NCBI GenBank assembly: GCA_007692485.1
Contig: REBY01000089.1
Coordinates: 1 to 37,351, forward strand
Source of the DNA: Pseudomonadaceae bacterium
GTDB taxonomy: Bacteria > Pseudomonadota > Gammaproteobacteria > Pseudomonadales > Pseudomonadaceae
DNA: 37,351 bases
Direction: 5' to 3'
How positions within the stretch are numbered: position 1 is the first letter of the stretch; every line of letters starts with the position of its first letter. The notes below the pieces were generated by a model. The model was not told the origin of the DNA. It was given only the letters and a program-made list of their open reading frames with translations, and did not search any database. The position numbers were made by a program, and so were the translations under genes. This document shows positions 17,082-24,755 of the stretch, in pieces.

Positions 17082-18239
17082 CTATCCAGCAGGGTCGTCT
17101 GACGCGGGCAAGCCACCATGCCAACTGGCCGGATAGAGCATTTCTTCGCGATAACCACTGATAACCCGGCGCAAACCCGTCAATGCCTGATCCAGATCCG
17201 GATCACCGCTGTCGAGCAGAAAAGGCCGACCAGCCAAGGTTTTCAATTTACTTTTGGTCGCAACGACCAGTAAGTTATCCAGCCCGGCGGCCTGCACGAT
17301 ACGCGGTGAAATCTGCTGGTTGCCGCGCCCAAGAATATGCCCCTGCCCGCCAATCGCCGAGACCAGAATGCGCCACTCCCCACCCTGCTGCAGCAGATCC
17401 CACAGCTGAGCTTCGGTGGCATCAGCGCAGATCAACTCGCCATCGCGGACCACATCGACGCCGAGTAAGGTGCCCTGCAGCCCCATGGCCTCGAGAATGC
17501 CGTAGTTACTCGAACCGGGGCCGAATATCCAGCCGCTGTCAGCGTCCTGCTCTTCCTGTAGCCAGGCGGCGATATCATCCAGCACCAGCGTTTCCTGCTC
17601 ACGCCCGCCCTGCTTGACCTGCTGAACAAAGCGCCCCTCTTCCGGGATCTGCAGCTCGCCATACAGCCGCGTACGCACCTGGCCCTGACGGAAGGCGACC
17701 TCGTCGATATCACGCACGTCCGCTTGGGTCAGACGCACCAGATCACCGGTCAATAGCAGCCGCAGCACCTCTGCGGCAGCGCGCGGGTTTACCGCGTAAA
17801 CACCCGAATGGATTTTCACCCCGGCGGGAACACCCAGCACCAGTTGATTATTCGGAATGCTGTTGCAGATATCCCGCGCGGTGCCATCGCCGCCGGCAAA
17901 CAGCAGCAAATCGACGCCAGCCGCAACCAGTGCGGCGGCGCAGGATTCGGTATCCGTTGAGCGCGTCTGCTCGCTGTTGAGATGGCCTGCTTCCTCGACA
18001 GCAAAACCGAGTTCGCGTGCCAGATCGGCGCCCATGGGGCCAGGGGCGGCACACAACAACAGACGCTCACGCATATCCAGCAGCTGCTCCAGGGTTTGTC
18101 GCACGCGCTGGGTAGCGCGCGGTGTAGCACCTTGTTGCAAGGCCAACTGCGCAACCCCGTCAGAGCCTTTGAGCGCGGTTTCGCCGCCCAGACCGGCCAG
18201 CGGGTTAATCAACAAGCCAAGGCGAAATCTGTCTGTCAT
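17082..18239 (-). CDS. ATP-NAD kinase family protein (COG3199)
   Basis: A 385-residue protein with the NAD kinase/diacylglycerol kinase-type nucleotide motif: GLLINPLAGLGG at the N-terminus and LLLFAGGDGTARDICN (about 115-130). GVPAGVKIHSGVYAVNPRAA follows. The C-terminal half contains GSSNYGILEAMGLQGTLLGVDVV and ILGRGNQQISPRIV, typical of the larger COG3199 branch rather than of canonical NadK. The substrate is not established for this branch. I chose ATG 18239 (MTDRFRLGLLINP) with GGAA upstream; in-frame ATGs at 18254 and 18260 would add 5-7 residues. It is divergent from the 64-residue gene at 18323. Confidence 0.88.
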   Translation of the reverse strand: MTDRFRLGLLINPLAGLGGETALKGSDGVAQLALQQGATPRATQRVRQTLEQLLDMRERLLLCAAPGPMGADLARELGFAVEEAGHLNSEQTRSTDTESCAAALVAAGVDLLLFAGGDGTARDICNSIPNNQLVLGVPAGVKIHSGVYAVNPRAAAEVLRLLLTGDLVRLTQADVRDIDEVAFRQGQVRTRLYGELQIPEEGRFVQQVKQGGREQETLVLDDIAAWLQEEQDADSGWIFGPGSSNYGILEAMGLQGTLLGVDVVRDGELICADATEAQLWDLLQQGGEWRILVSAIGGQGHILGRGNQQISPRIVQAAGLDNLLVVATKSKLKTLAGRPFLLDSGDPDLDQALTGLRRVISGYREEMLYPASWHGGLPASDDPAG

Positions 18240-18322
18240 TGGGTTTCCGTTCATTGTCATCTGCCGGTCACATCCGTCCCCTAAGCTGCGCCATGTCAGC
18301 CAAGCGATTCGAGGATAAGCGC

Positions 18323-18517
18323 ATGAATGTCAACGCCCACCCCCTGAGCAGCCTTAGCCCCAACCGTAAGCCCCTGGTCAACAAAATCCGCCGTCATCCT
18401 GCGCAGTTTTGCGGCGGTTTCGTGATTGATACCGAGGGGCGTGAGGTCGCGATTACCGAGCATATGGTACAGCAGGCATGCCGCCAACTCGATGCGTTGA
18501 GTGTGGGTGTCAGCTGA
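18323..18517 (+). CDS. Small conserved-looking protein of unknown function (64 aa)
   Basis: ATG 18323 is preceded by a good GAGGAT site and opens a 64-residue frame (MNVNAHPLSSLSPNRKPLVN at the start; QFCGGFVIDTEGREVAITE in the middle; ending QLDALSVGVS). It is basic at first, then mixed, with no membrane segment, signal peptide or metal-binding pair (only two Cys). The composition looks like a real soluble protein, and the gene fits cleanly between the divergent ATP-NAD-kinase-like gene and the convergent pdxB. The sequence has the feel of a conserved pseudomonad protein, but I cannot assign a family. A longer in-frame extension to 18239 overlaps the promoter of the neighbouring gene and is unlikely. 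Confidence 0.7.
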   Translation: MNVNAHPLSSLSPNRKPLVNKIRRHPAQFCGGFVIDTEGREVAITEHMVQQACRQLDALSVGVS

Positions 18518-18584
18518 CAACGGCTTGGCATCGTCGTCGGTCCCGAAACACCTCGACCGTCGATTAGCGTCTGTTGATCCATTG

Positions 18585-19733
18585 TTATGCTGGCTGGCAA
18601 GTAAAGCCAGCAGCCTGGAGGGCGGCAGCGGCTTCAGTGGCAACACCACCGACCCGGACACAGGGTGTTTCACGACGTAAAGGATAGTCCTTGCGCAATT
18701 GATCAAAACCGGCCCGAATGGCCGCCTGGTCACTGGCCTCGGCCAGCATGGCGCGCAGCCGGGCGTCGTCATCACGGACATCATAGACCCAACGCAAAGC
18801 CCGGCTTAACTGCCAGTCAGCAGAGGCATCCGGGTCTAGCTGCAAGACATTACAGCCTGCCGCAGGCGCAAAGCCAGCCAACTCGTGCTGCGGGGGCTGG
18901 CCGGTAAACTCGCACCAGGCCTGATAGATCATAGCGGTGCCGCGTAGTTTGCCATCCAGGCTATAGCCAGCAATATGCGGCGTCGCCAGGGCGCAGCGGG
19001 CGACCAGTTGCGCGTCCAGCGTGGGTTCGTGCTCCCACACATCCAGCGCCACCTGCAGGTCATTACGTTCAGCCAACACGGCACTCAAGGCACTGTTGTC
19101 GATGACCGGCCCCCGGCTGCTGTTGATCAGCCAGGTGCCCGGCCGCAAGGCTTTCAATCGCGCCTGATTGAACATATGTCCGGTGGCATGCGGACCTTGC
19201 CGGGTCAGAGGTACATGACAGCTGATAACATCGGACTCGGCGAGCACAGCATCCAGGCTGAGCATCCCGTGCGCGCCCTGCTCGGCCCGTGGCGGGTCAC
19301 AACAGAGCACCCGCACGCCGAGGTTGCGCAGGACCTCGGCCAGGCGGCTACCCACTTCACCAACACCAATAATGCCCACGCAGCGTTGCCGCCAGTCCAG
19401 CCCCGTGCGTTCACTCAGCGTCAGTAGCACGCTAAGTACATATTCGACTACGCCGCGCGCATTACAGCCCGGGGCGCTGGCAACCTGTACACCCGCCGCC
19501 GCCAGGCCGGGTAAATCCAGATGATCAGTGCCAATGGTGCAGGTGCCCACAAAGCGTACCGGGGTGCCGCGCAACATATCTGCGGTTACCCGGGTGACCG
19601 AACGCAACAGCAGGGCATCGGCGTTGGCCATCGCGGCCGCATTGATCGCCCGCCCCGGCAAGCGGGTAATCTCACCTTGCTCGGCAAAGAACTCCGCGAG
19701 CAAGGGAATGTTCTCGTCAGCCAGAATGCGCAT
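18585..19733 (-). CDS. pdxB: Erythronate-4-phosphate dehydrogenase PdxB
   Basis: A 382-residue D-isomer 2-hydroxyacid dehydrogenase that oxidises 4-phospho-D-erythronate in the DXP-dependent pyridoxal phosphate pathway. It begins MRILADENIPLLAEFF, a PdxB hallmark, and has FVGTCTIGTDHLDL. The NAD-binding GIIGVGEVGSRLA lies near 120-132, with INSSRGPVIDNSAL (catalytic Arg), ALDVWEHEP (catalytic Glu region) and ATPHIAGYSLDGK (catalytic His). The C-terminal dimerisation domain ends with two Val/Ala-rich strands. The epmC stop lies 3 nt upstream of this ATG, so pdxB follows epmC in one transcript. Confidence 0.97.
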   Translation of the reverse strand: MRILADENIPLLAEFFAEQGEITRLPGRAINAAAMANADALLLRSVTRVTADMLRGTPVRFVGTCTIGTDHLDLPGLAAAGVQVASAPGCNARGVVEYVLSVLLTLSERTGLDWRQRCVGIIGVGEVGSRLAEVLRNLGVRVLCCDPPRAEQGAHGMLSLDAVLAESDVISCHVPLTRQGPHATGHMFNQARLKALRPGTWLINSSRGPVIDNSALSAVLAERNDLQVALDVWEHEPTLDAQLVARCALATPHIAGYSLDGKLRGTAMIYQAWCEFTGQPPQHELAGFAPAAGCNVLQLDPDASADWQLSRALRWVYDVRDDDARLRAMLAEASDQAAIRAGFDQLRKDYPLRRETPCVRVGGVATEAAAALQAAGFTCQPA

Positions 19734-19736
19734 GGG

Positions 19737-20276
19737 TTATTTCAACTCCGCCAGGGAAAAGTCAGCCGGTTGCAACTGGGCACCGGGACGATAAAAATCC
19801 AGCAAGGCCTGAATAAACCGGGCCGGTCGTTCGGGAATACCTTGCGCAAACAATTGCTGCACCCGGGCATGAACGCGTTGCCGGAACAACGCGGCATCAC
19901 CGGGATCACCCTGCAAATTATCCAGGCTGACACAAAAGGCATGCCCTGCCGCCTGACAAAACAACCACTCATAAGCCTGCGGCTTGACCTCGACCTGCTC
20001 AAAGGCCCGTTGCTGCTGCGCCGAGCGGCCATCCGGCGCATACCAGTAACCAAAGTCTGCCAGCAAACGCCGCTCCGGTCCGGCAACGCACCAATGAGCC
20101 ACTTCGTGGAGGGCACTGCGGAAGAAGCCGTGGGCAAACAGAATCCGATGCTGCGGATGCTCGGCACCCGCCGGCAGGTATTCCGGCTCACCCTCCCCGG
20201 CCACCAACGCGGTGTTATGGCTGTCGGCAAAACAATCGGCAAACAGGCGAATCAGGTCAGCAATATGGTGCGTCAT
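19737..20276 (-). CDS. epmC: Elongation factor P hydroxylase-family protein (EpmC/YfcM)
   Basis: A 179-residue protein matching EpmC in length and motifs: MTHHIADLIRLFADCF at the start, ILFAHGFFRSALHEVAHWC (His-rich, with the HEVAHW metal-site pattern, about 65-85), and GPERRLLADFGYWYAPDGR. QAYEWLFCQAAGHAFCVSLDNL follows. EpmC hydroxylates the beta-lysylated Lys34 of EF-P in enterics. The ATG at 20276 is the family start; an extension to 20363 would run into the divergent MATE gene. It is first of a two-gene epmC-pdxB unit. In organisms that modify EF-P by other chemistry the substrate of this protein would be unclear. Confidence 0.9.
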   Translation of the reverse strand: MTHHIADLIRLFADCFADSHNTALVAGEGEPEYLPAGAEHPQHRILFAHGFFRSALHEVAHWCVAGPERRLLADFGYWYAPDGRSAQQQRAFEQVEVKPQAYEWLFCQAAGHAFCVSLDNLQGDPGDAALFRQRVHARVQQLFAQGIPERPARFIQALLDFYRPGAQLQPADFSLAELK

Positions 20277-20339
20277 GGTGCGGTAGACAAGTCGGAGCAA
20301 GTTGATAGGATGGTGCGCTTTTCTGCGGACCCCAAAGCC

Positions 20340-21749
20340 ATGCCAGCCAGCCTCAGCCACCATGATCAGCGCCCGTCACGCTTGCGCCGCAGTGTAACAG
20401 AACTGCGCGCACTGATCTGGCTGGCGTTACCGATCATTGCCGCGCAAATGGCGCATACCCTGCTCGGTTTTGTCGACACGGCTATGGCTGGCCGGGTCAG
20501 CCCGCAGGACCTGGCCGCGGTCGCGCTGGGCAATGCCTTCTGGATTCCCGCTTACCTGTTTCTCACCGGCGTGCTCATGATTGTGACCTCCAAGGTGGCG
20601 ACACTTAATGGTGCCGGCAAACTTGCCGAGACGGGCCCGCTGGTGCGTCAGGGGTTATGGCTAGGGCTCTGGATAGGCCTGTTCTGTGGTGGCTGCCTGC
20701 TGCTGGTGGAACCCGTACTGCACTGGATGCAGGTCGAGGCCGAACTGATTCCGCTGACCATCGGTTACCTGGTCGCTGTCGCCTGTGGCTTTCCCGCGGT
20801 AGCTCTGTATCAGGCCCTGCGCGGACTCAGTGACGGGCTGTCACGCACGCGCCCGACCATGCTGATTGGTTTTATAGGCCTGCTGGTAAATATCCCGGCC
20901 AACTATGTGCTGGTCTACGGCAAGCTGGGGCTTCCCGCCTTTGGCGCTGTAGGCTGTGGCATTGCAACCGCGCTGGTGATGTGGCTGATGTTGCTGTGCA
21001 TGATCATCTATCTCAAACGCAGCCCGATCTTTCGCGCTTGCCAGTTATTCACCCGTTTTGAACGGCCACGCTGGCAACAACAGCGCGAATTACTCGGCCT
21101 TGGCCTGCCGATCGGCATTGCCCTGTTCGCCGAAACCAGCATGTTCTGCGTGATTGCTTTGTTGATCGGGCGACTGGGTACGCTGGTGGTCGCCAGCCAC
21201 CAGTTGGCGTTGAATTTTACCTCCCTGATATTTATGGTGCCCTTCAGCCTGGGTTTGGCAATTACCGTGCGCGTGGGTCATAACCTCGGGCTCAATGGCG
21301 CGCGTGCCGGTTTGTTTGCCGCCAAGGCCGGTATGCTGGTGGCGCTGATCTATGCCCTGCTGGCCGCAACAGCGGTATTTCTCGCGGCGGACTTGATTCC
21401 GTATATCTACACTAATGACCCGAACGTCATTGCCATGGCCAGTGGGCTGTTTATCTTCGCCGCGCTTTATCAGGTGTCCGACGCCATTCAGGTCGCGTGT
21501 GCCGGTGCCTTGCGCGGCTATCAGGACACGCGCATGCCCATGCTGCTGACCCTGATAGCCTACTGGCTGATCGGGCTGCCCAGTGGCTATATCCTGGCGC
21601 TGACCGATATCTGGGGCCCAGCGCGCGGCGCAGCCGGGTTCTGGATTGGGCTGATTATCGGCCTGACAGCGGCAGCCCTCTTCCTCGGACTGCGCCTGCT
21701 CAGCGTAAGCCGAACCCGTCGACAGGCGGAAAGCCGAAAACTCCGGTAA
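20340..21749 (+). CDS. MATE-family multidrug efflux transporter (NorM-like)
   Basis: A roughly 469-residue inner-membrane antiporter with twelve predicted membrane spans. Family features are ELRALIWLALPIIAAQMAHT and GFVDTAMAGRVSPQDLAAVALG in the first spans (about 20-60), PAVALYQALRGLSDGLSRTRP in the middle, and the second-half repeat LGLGLPIGIALFAETSMFC with ALNFTSLIFMVPFSLGLAITVRVG. The protein exports cationic drugs or metabolites using Na+ or H+. The exact start is uncertain: ATG 20340 gives a typical length, and ATG 20310 adds ten residues; neither has a strong ribosome site. The open frame continues far upstream, but that part is antisense to epmC/pdxB. Confidence 0.93.
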   Translation: MPASLSHHDQRPSRLRRSVTELRALIWLALPIIAAQMAHTLLGFVDTAMAGRVSPQDLAAVALGNAFWIPAYLFLTGVLMIVTSKVATLNGAGKLAETGPLVRQGLWLGLWIGLFCGGCLLLVEPVLHWMQVEAELIPLTIGYLVAVACGFPAVALYQALRGLSDGLSRTRPTMLIGFIGLLVNIPANYVLVYGKLGLPAFGAVGCGIATALVMWLMLLCMIIYLKRSPIFRACQLFTRFERPRWQQQRELLGLGLPIGIALFAETSMFCVIALLIGRLGTLVVASHQLALNFTSLIFMVPFSLGLAITVRVGHNLGLNGARAGLFAAKAGMLVALIYALLAATAVFLAADLIPYIYTNDPNVIAMASGLFIFAALYQVSDAIQVACAGALRGYQDTRMPMLLTLIAYWLIGLPSGYILALTDIWGPARGAAGFWIGLIIGLTAAALFLGLRLLSVSRTRRQAESRKLR

Positions 21750-21816
21750 CGGCTATGCGCGCCAGGCCGCCAACCAACCTGCCATACTCAGCATTGAACT
21801 TGAACGGGGAAAAGCC

Positions 21817-22884
21817 ATGTGGCGACTTGGCAGCATTGTGCTGGTAATTCTGGGCCTTATTCTGAGTGGCTGTGATCGGCAACCACCCGCCCAGCGGCAG
21901 CTGGATGATTATCTGCAACGCCTGGCCAGGGTACTGGATCAGGACTGGCAGGCTTTCGACCGCAACAGCCTGAGCCAATACCGCATGCCCGAACGCCGCC
22001 TGCGCATGCAGACCCTCGAACAACAGCGCATGGGGTTGTTTACTCTGCTGGTTCAAACCCGACACTGCCAGACCCTGCAACACCTGATCAGTGAGCGTAA
22101 CAGCAGCCTGGGCCGGGTGATGCCCAGCAGCCACCTGCTAAGCCATGACGCCACCTTGCTGCGAGAAATTGATGCCTGCCTGGTGCAGATTGCCGACGAC
22201 CCCGATCGCGACGCCATGCGCGAACAGTTGATTGCACTGGCGGCGATCAAGCGTAGCGAGTTGCCCAGCGTATTCTGGAATGCCCTGCATGGCAGCAGCG
22301 AATTCGAATACTACCTGCGCTTTGCCGACCAGCCGCTACCCATACCGCAGGGCAACCAGGCCATTAACGATCAGGCAGCCGTTTCTGCGCTTGAGGAGTT
22401 TGCCCGCATTGGTAAAGCCCTGCCCGATCATCTGCCACCAGGCCGCGCACAGATAGACCCCTTGTTCGAGGCCTTGCGCCGCAGTGACTACGGCAGCGAG
22501 CTGATCCACAGCCTGGCGCTGACCCGGCACAGCCTGGACCAAGCGACCCGGATGCTTAACAGCGACCGCGCGGCGCAGCTATGCCCCCAAGGCGCCGTGA
22601 CTGAGCGTGCGCGTATTCTGCAGAATGTGTTCCGCAATATTTATGTCGAGGATGTTCAGCCTTATCTGGCGCTGATCCAGCGCTTCGGCCAACCTTGGCA
22701 GGCTGCCTTGGCCAATCTGCAAGAGGTGCCTGGCCAGACGCAGGCCGGCGCGGATTACCTCGCCAGTTTGCAGGGCACGGATACCGCACTGTGGGATAGC
22801 TATCAGGCCAGTTTACAGGCACACAATAATGCCTGGCTGGAGGTATTGGGGCGTTGCGGGATGCAGCCGGGGCAGGCACAGTAA
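21817..22884 (+). CDS. DUF3080 family lipoprotein
   Basis: A 355-residue lipoprotein. The signal peptide ends in the lipobox LSGC with Cys19, followed by Asp at +2 (a residue that favours inner-membrane retention in enterics; the rule is less certain in pseudomonads). The mature part is mostly helical and rich in Leu, Gln and Arg: QLDDYLQRLARVLD, YRMPERRLRMQTLEQQRMG, CQTLQHLISERNSSLGRVM and the C-terminal VEDVQPYLALIQRFGQPW. This matches DUF3080, a family of unknown function. It starts 67 nt after the MATE gene and probably shares its transcript. The ATG at 21817 lies directly after an AACGGGGAAA stretch. Confidence 0.86.
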   Translation: MWRLGSIVLVILGLILSGCDRQPPAQRQLDDYLQRLARVLDQDWQAFDRNSLSQYRMPERRLRMQTLEQQRMGLFTLLVQTRHCQTLQHLISERNSSLGRVMPSSHLLSHDATLLREIDACLVQIADDPDRDAMREQLIALAAIKRSELPSVFWNALHGSSEFEYYLRFADQPLPIPQGNQAINDQAAVSALEEFARIGKALPDHLPPGRAQIDPLFEALRRSDYGSELIHSLALTRHSLDQATRMLNSDRAAQLCPQGAVTERARILQNVFRNIYVEDVQPYLALIQRFGQPWQAALANLQEVPGQTQAGADYLASLQGTDTALWDSYQASLQAHNNAWLEVLGRCGMQPGQAQ

Positions 22885-22987
22885 AAGCATGTTTGAGCTC
22901 TGTGCTCGGCAGCATTGCCAGCCACCGGTTGCAGGCAACACTGCTCGGCTCGGTCCTGCCATTTCAATGCTCTTGACTCAGGAAAGC

Positions 22988-23215
22988 TTAAACACCCTTC
23001 TCAATCACATAATGAAACTCGCCATCCACCTCTTCTTGCGCCACTAACTGATGGCCGAGGAATTGGCAGAAACGCGGGATATCACGCTGGGTAGACGGGT
23101 CGGTGGCCAGCACTTGCAGGCGTTCACCCGGCTGTATATCACGCACGGCATTATGCAGCAGCATTACCGGTTCGGGGCACAGCAAACCGCGCGCATCCAG
23201 TTGTTGATCAGCCAT
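22988..23215 (-). CDS. tusA: Sulfurtransferase TusA
   Basis: A 75-residue sulfur carrier with the family CPxP motif [14 protein letters not shown], active Cys13, and the C-terminal [27 protein letters not shown] (shown in part: [12 protein letters not shown]). TusA accepts persulfide sulfur from IscS and passes it toward 2-thiouridine in tRNA or to other sulfur pathways. Length and start ([10 protein letters not shown]) are standard. A GATAAT -10-like hexamer on the minus strand (23250-23255) lies 35-40 nt upstream. It is transcribed convergently to the DUF3080 gene and divergently from the ABM gene. Confidence 0.95.
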   Translation of the reverse strand: MADQQLDARGLLCPEPVMLLHNAVRDIQPGERLQVLATDPSTQRDIPRFCQFLGHQLVAQEEVDGEFHYVIEKGV

Positions 23216-23335
23216 TGGGTCACATCAATCCGTTTGCAAACAGGGGGCTATTATCGCCAAAGCCGACGGTAACGACCAGTAAGGATTGCAGCAAAAATTC
23301 TTTGTCATGCTGCGCAAAAGCCAGCACACAAGGCC

Positions 23336-23341
23336 TATAAT
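23336..23341 (+). promoter_or_regulatory. Candidate -10 box (TATAAT) for the ABM-domain gene
   Basis: A perfect TATAAT lies 38 nt upstream of the ATG at 23380. No matching -35 is found 15-19 nt upstream; TTGTCA at 23302 is too far away. Confidence 0.4.
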
Positions 23342-23379
23342 CAAGGGGTACACCCCACAGCATGAATTAAGGAACCAGC

Positions 23380-23664
23380 ATGATCAAAGTCCTGATCGAG
23401 CGCATCATCGCCGAAGGCCTCGAACAACCCTACGAAGAGATTGCCCGCAAGATGTTGCAGAAGGCTATTCAGTCACCGGGGTTTATCTCGGGAGAGTCTT
23501 TTCAGGACCTGGAACGCCCGAACCATCGCATCATCATGGTGACCTGGCAGAACCGGCATTCCTGGGAGCGCTGGGAAAATTCCGCCGCGCGCCAGCAAAG
23601 CATTGGCGCTTTCTCCGCTATACTGCAGCAGGAAGAGCGGATTACCTTGCTGGAACCGATCTGA
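23380..23664 (+). CDS. Antibiotic biosynthesis monooxygenase (ABM) domain protein
   Basis: A 94-residue single-domain protein: MIKVLIERIIAEGLEQPYEE, then KAIQSPGFISGESFQDLERP, HRIIMVTWQNRHSWERWENS and ILQQEERITLLEPI. This is the ferredoxin-like dimeric ABM fold used by small monooxygenases and heme-degrading or signalling proteins; no heme ligand or substrate can be deduced. AAGGA lies at 23369-23373, correctly spaced from ATG 23380. It is monocistronic, convergent with rlmM, and ends just before a hairpin. Confidence 0.85.
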   Translation: MIKVLIERIIAEGLEQPYEEIARKMLQKAIQSPGFISGESFQDLERPNHRIIMVTWQNRHSWERWENSAARQQSIGAFSAILQQEERITLLEPI

Positions 23665-23679
23665 CAGAAAGCAAAGCCA

Positions 23680-23701
23680 GACGGGCTATACCAAGCCCGT
23701 C
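23680..23701. terminator. Hairpin between convergent ABM gene and rlmM
   Basis: An 8-bp perfect stem GACGGGCT / AGCCCGTC with a 6-nt loop follows the ABM stop by 15 nt, and its right arm touches the rlmM stop. There is no T-tract on either side, so it may act as a weak terminator or an mRNA 3'-end stabiliser. Confidence 0.4.
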
Positions 23702-24755
23702 AGCGCTTGATGCGCGCGTGGCACGTGACTTCTTCCCGGTCGCTGTATAATTGCTTGCAGGATAACGTGGCCTCAACGCCAGCGGCATCCAGCTCTGCCT
23801 GAACATGCTCCAGACACTGAATAACTTCTTCATAGCGCCGCTTCATCGGCAGCTTGAAATTGATCACTGCTTCGCGGCACCAACCACGACTCAACCAGCG
23901 ACCCAAAAGCGCACTGCTTCGCGCCGGCTTGTCGACGATATCGCACACCATCCAGTTCACCGGGCGTTTGGGCTTGAACATATAGCCGTCGGCCTGAACA
24001 TGCTCGACCTGGCCACTCTCCATCAGGCTCGCAGCCATCGGGCCATTATCGACTGCGGTCACCTGCATCAAACGGTTGACCAGTTGCCAGGTCCAGCCAC
24101 CAGGCGCAGCACCCAGATCCACAGCCGTCATCCCGGCAGCCAACCGGCTATCCCAATCATCCCGGGGGATAAAGTGATGCCAGGCCTCTTCCAGCTTGAG
24201 CGTAGAACGGCTCGGCGCACCCTTAGGTACGCGCAGGCGCGGAATACCCATAGGCCAGGGCGCAGCATTATTCGCCCAAGACCAGCCAACAAACACCCGC
24301 TCGCCGGTGTCAAAGCACAGGTGCAAACGCGGCAGGTCGGTTTTCTTCGGGCGCAAAAAACGGGTTTTTTCCAACGCCGATTGCAAGGGGGCACGCAGCT
24401 TTTTCAGCAGCGCCGCCATAGCCTTGCCGTCATTGGTATCAGCCGTTTCCAGCCACAGCTCGGAAGCCAGCGGACCTTGTGCGCAGGCAGTAATGATCGG
24501 GCTGATGCGATCCTCTACCGGCACCTCAAGCCAACTGCCCAAAGCCCATTGGCGGACAAAGATCAGCGAGCGAAAATCCAGCTGACGCATCAGCCGTTCG
24601 GCATCACCTGCTTGCGGGCAAACGAAGCGCGCCATCGCTTGACCCGCTTTGGCGATCGGGTAACCCGCAATACCCGCTTCACCGGCACGTTGCTGCATTT
24701 CAGCAGCGACTTCACCCTCAAACCCCGGACGACAATGCAGCAAGAGTTCCTGCAT
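23700..24755 (-). CDS. rlmM: 23S rRNA C2498 2'-O-methyltransferase RlmM
   Basis: A 351-residue protein with an N-terminal THUMP-like region (MQELLLHCRPGFEGEVAAEM; FRSLIFVRQWALG) and a C-terminal Rossmann methyltransferase domain. The SAM motif VDLGAAPGGWTWQL lies at about 214-227, TAVDNGPM follows, then WMVCDIVDKP and VINFKLPMKRRYEEV, which supply the family K-D-K-E catalytic set. It methylates C2498 of 23S rRNA. Its ATG overlaps the metZ stop by one base (TGATG), an unusual pairing of rRNA modification with methionine biosynthesis, since RlmM consumes SAM. Length is normal for the family. Confidence 0.95.
   Translation of the reverse strand: MQELLLHCRPGFEGEVAAEMQQRAGEAGIAGYPIAKAGQAMARFVCPQAGDAERLMRQLDFRSLIFVRQWALGSWLEVPVEDRISPIITACAQGPLASELWLETADTNDGKAMAALLKKLRAPLQSALEKTRFLRPKKTDLPRLHLCFDTGERVFVGWSWANNAAPWPMGIPRLRVPKGAPSRSTLKLEEAWHHFIPRDDWDSRLAAGMTAVDLGAAPGGWTWQLVNRLMQVTAVDNGPMAASLMESGQVEHVQADGYMFKPKRPVNWMVCDIVDKPARSSALLGRWLSRGWCREAVINFKLPMKRRYEEVIQCLEHVQAELDAAGVEATLSCKQLYSDREEVTCHARIKR

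Noticed and set aside
19521-20339. Long plus-strand open frame extending the MATE gene upstream by more than 270 codons
   Set aside because: It lies antisense to pdxB and epmC, its translation is low-complexity and Arg/Gln-rich, and MATE homology starts only after 20340.
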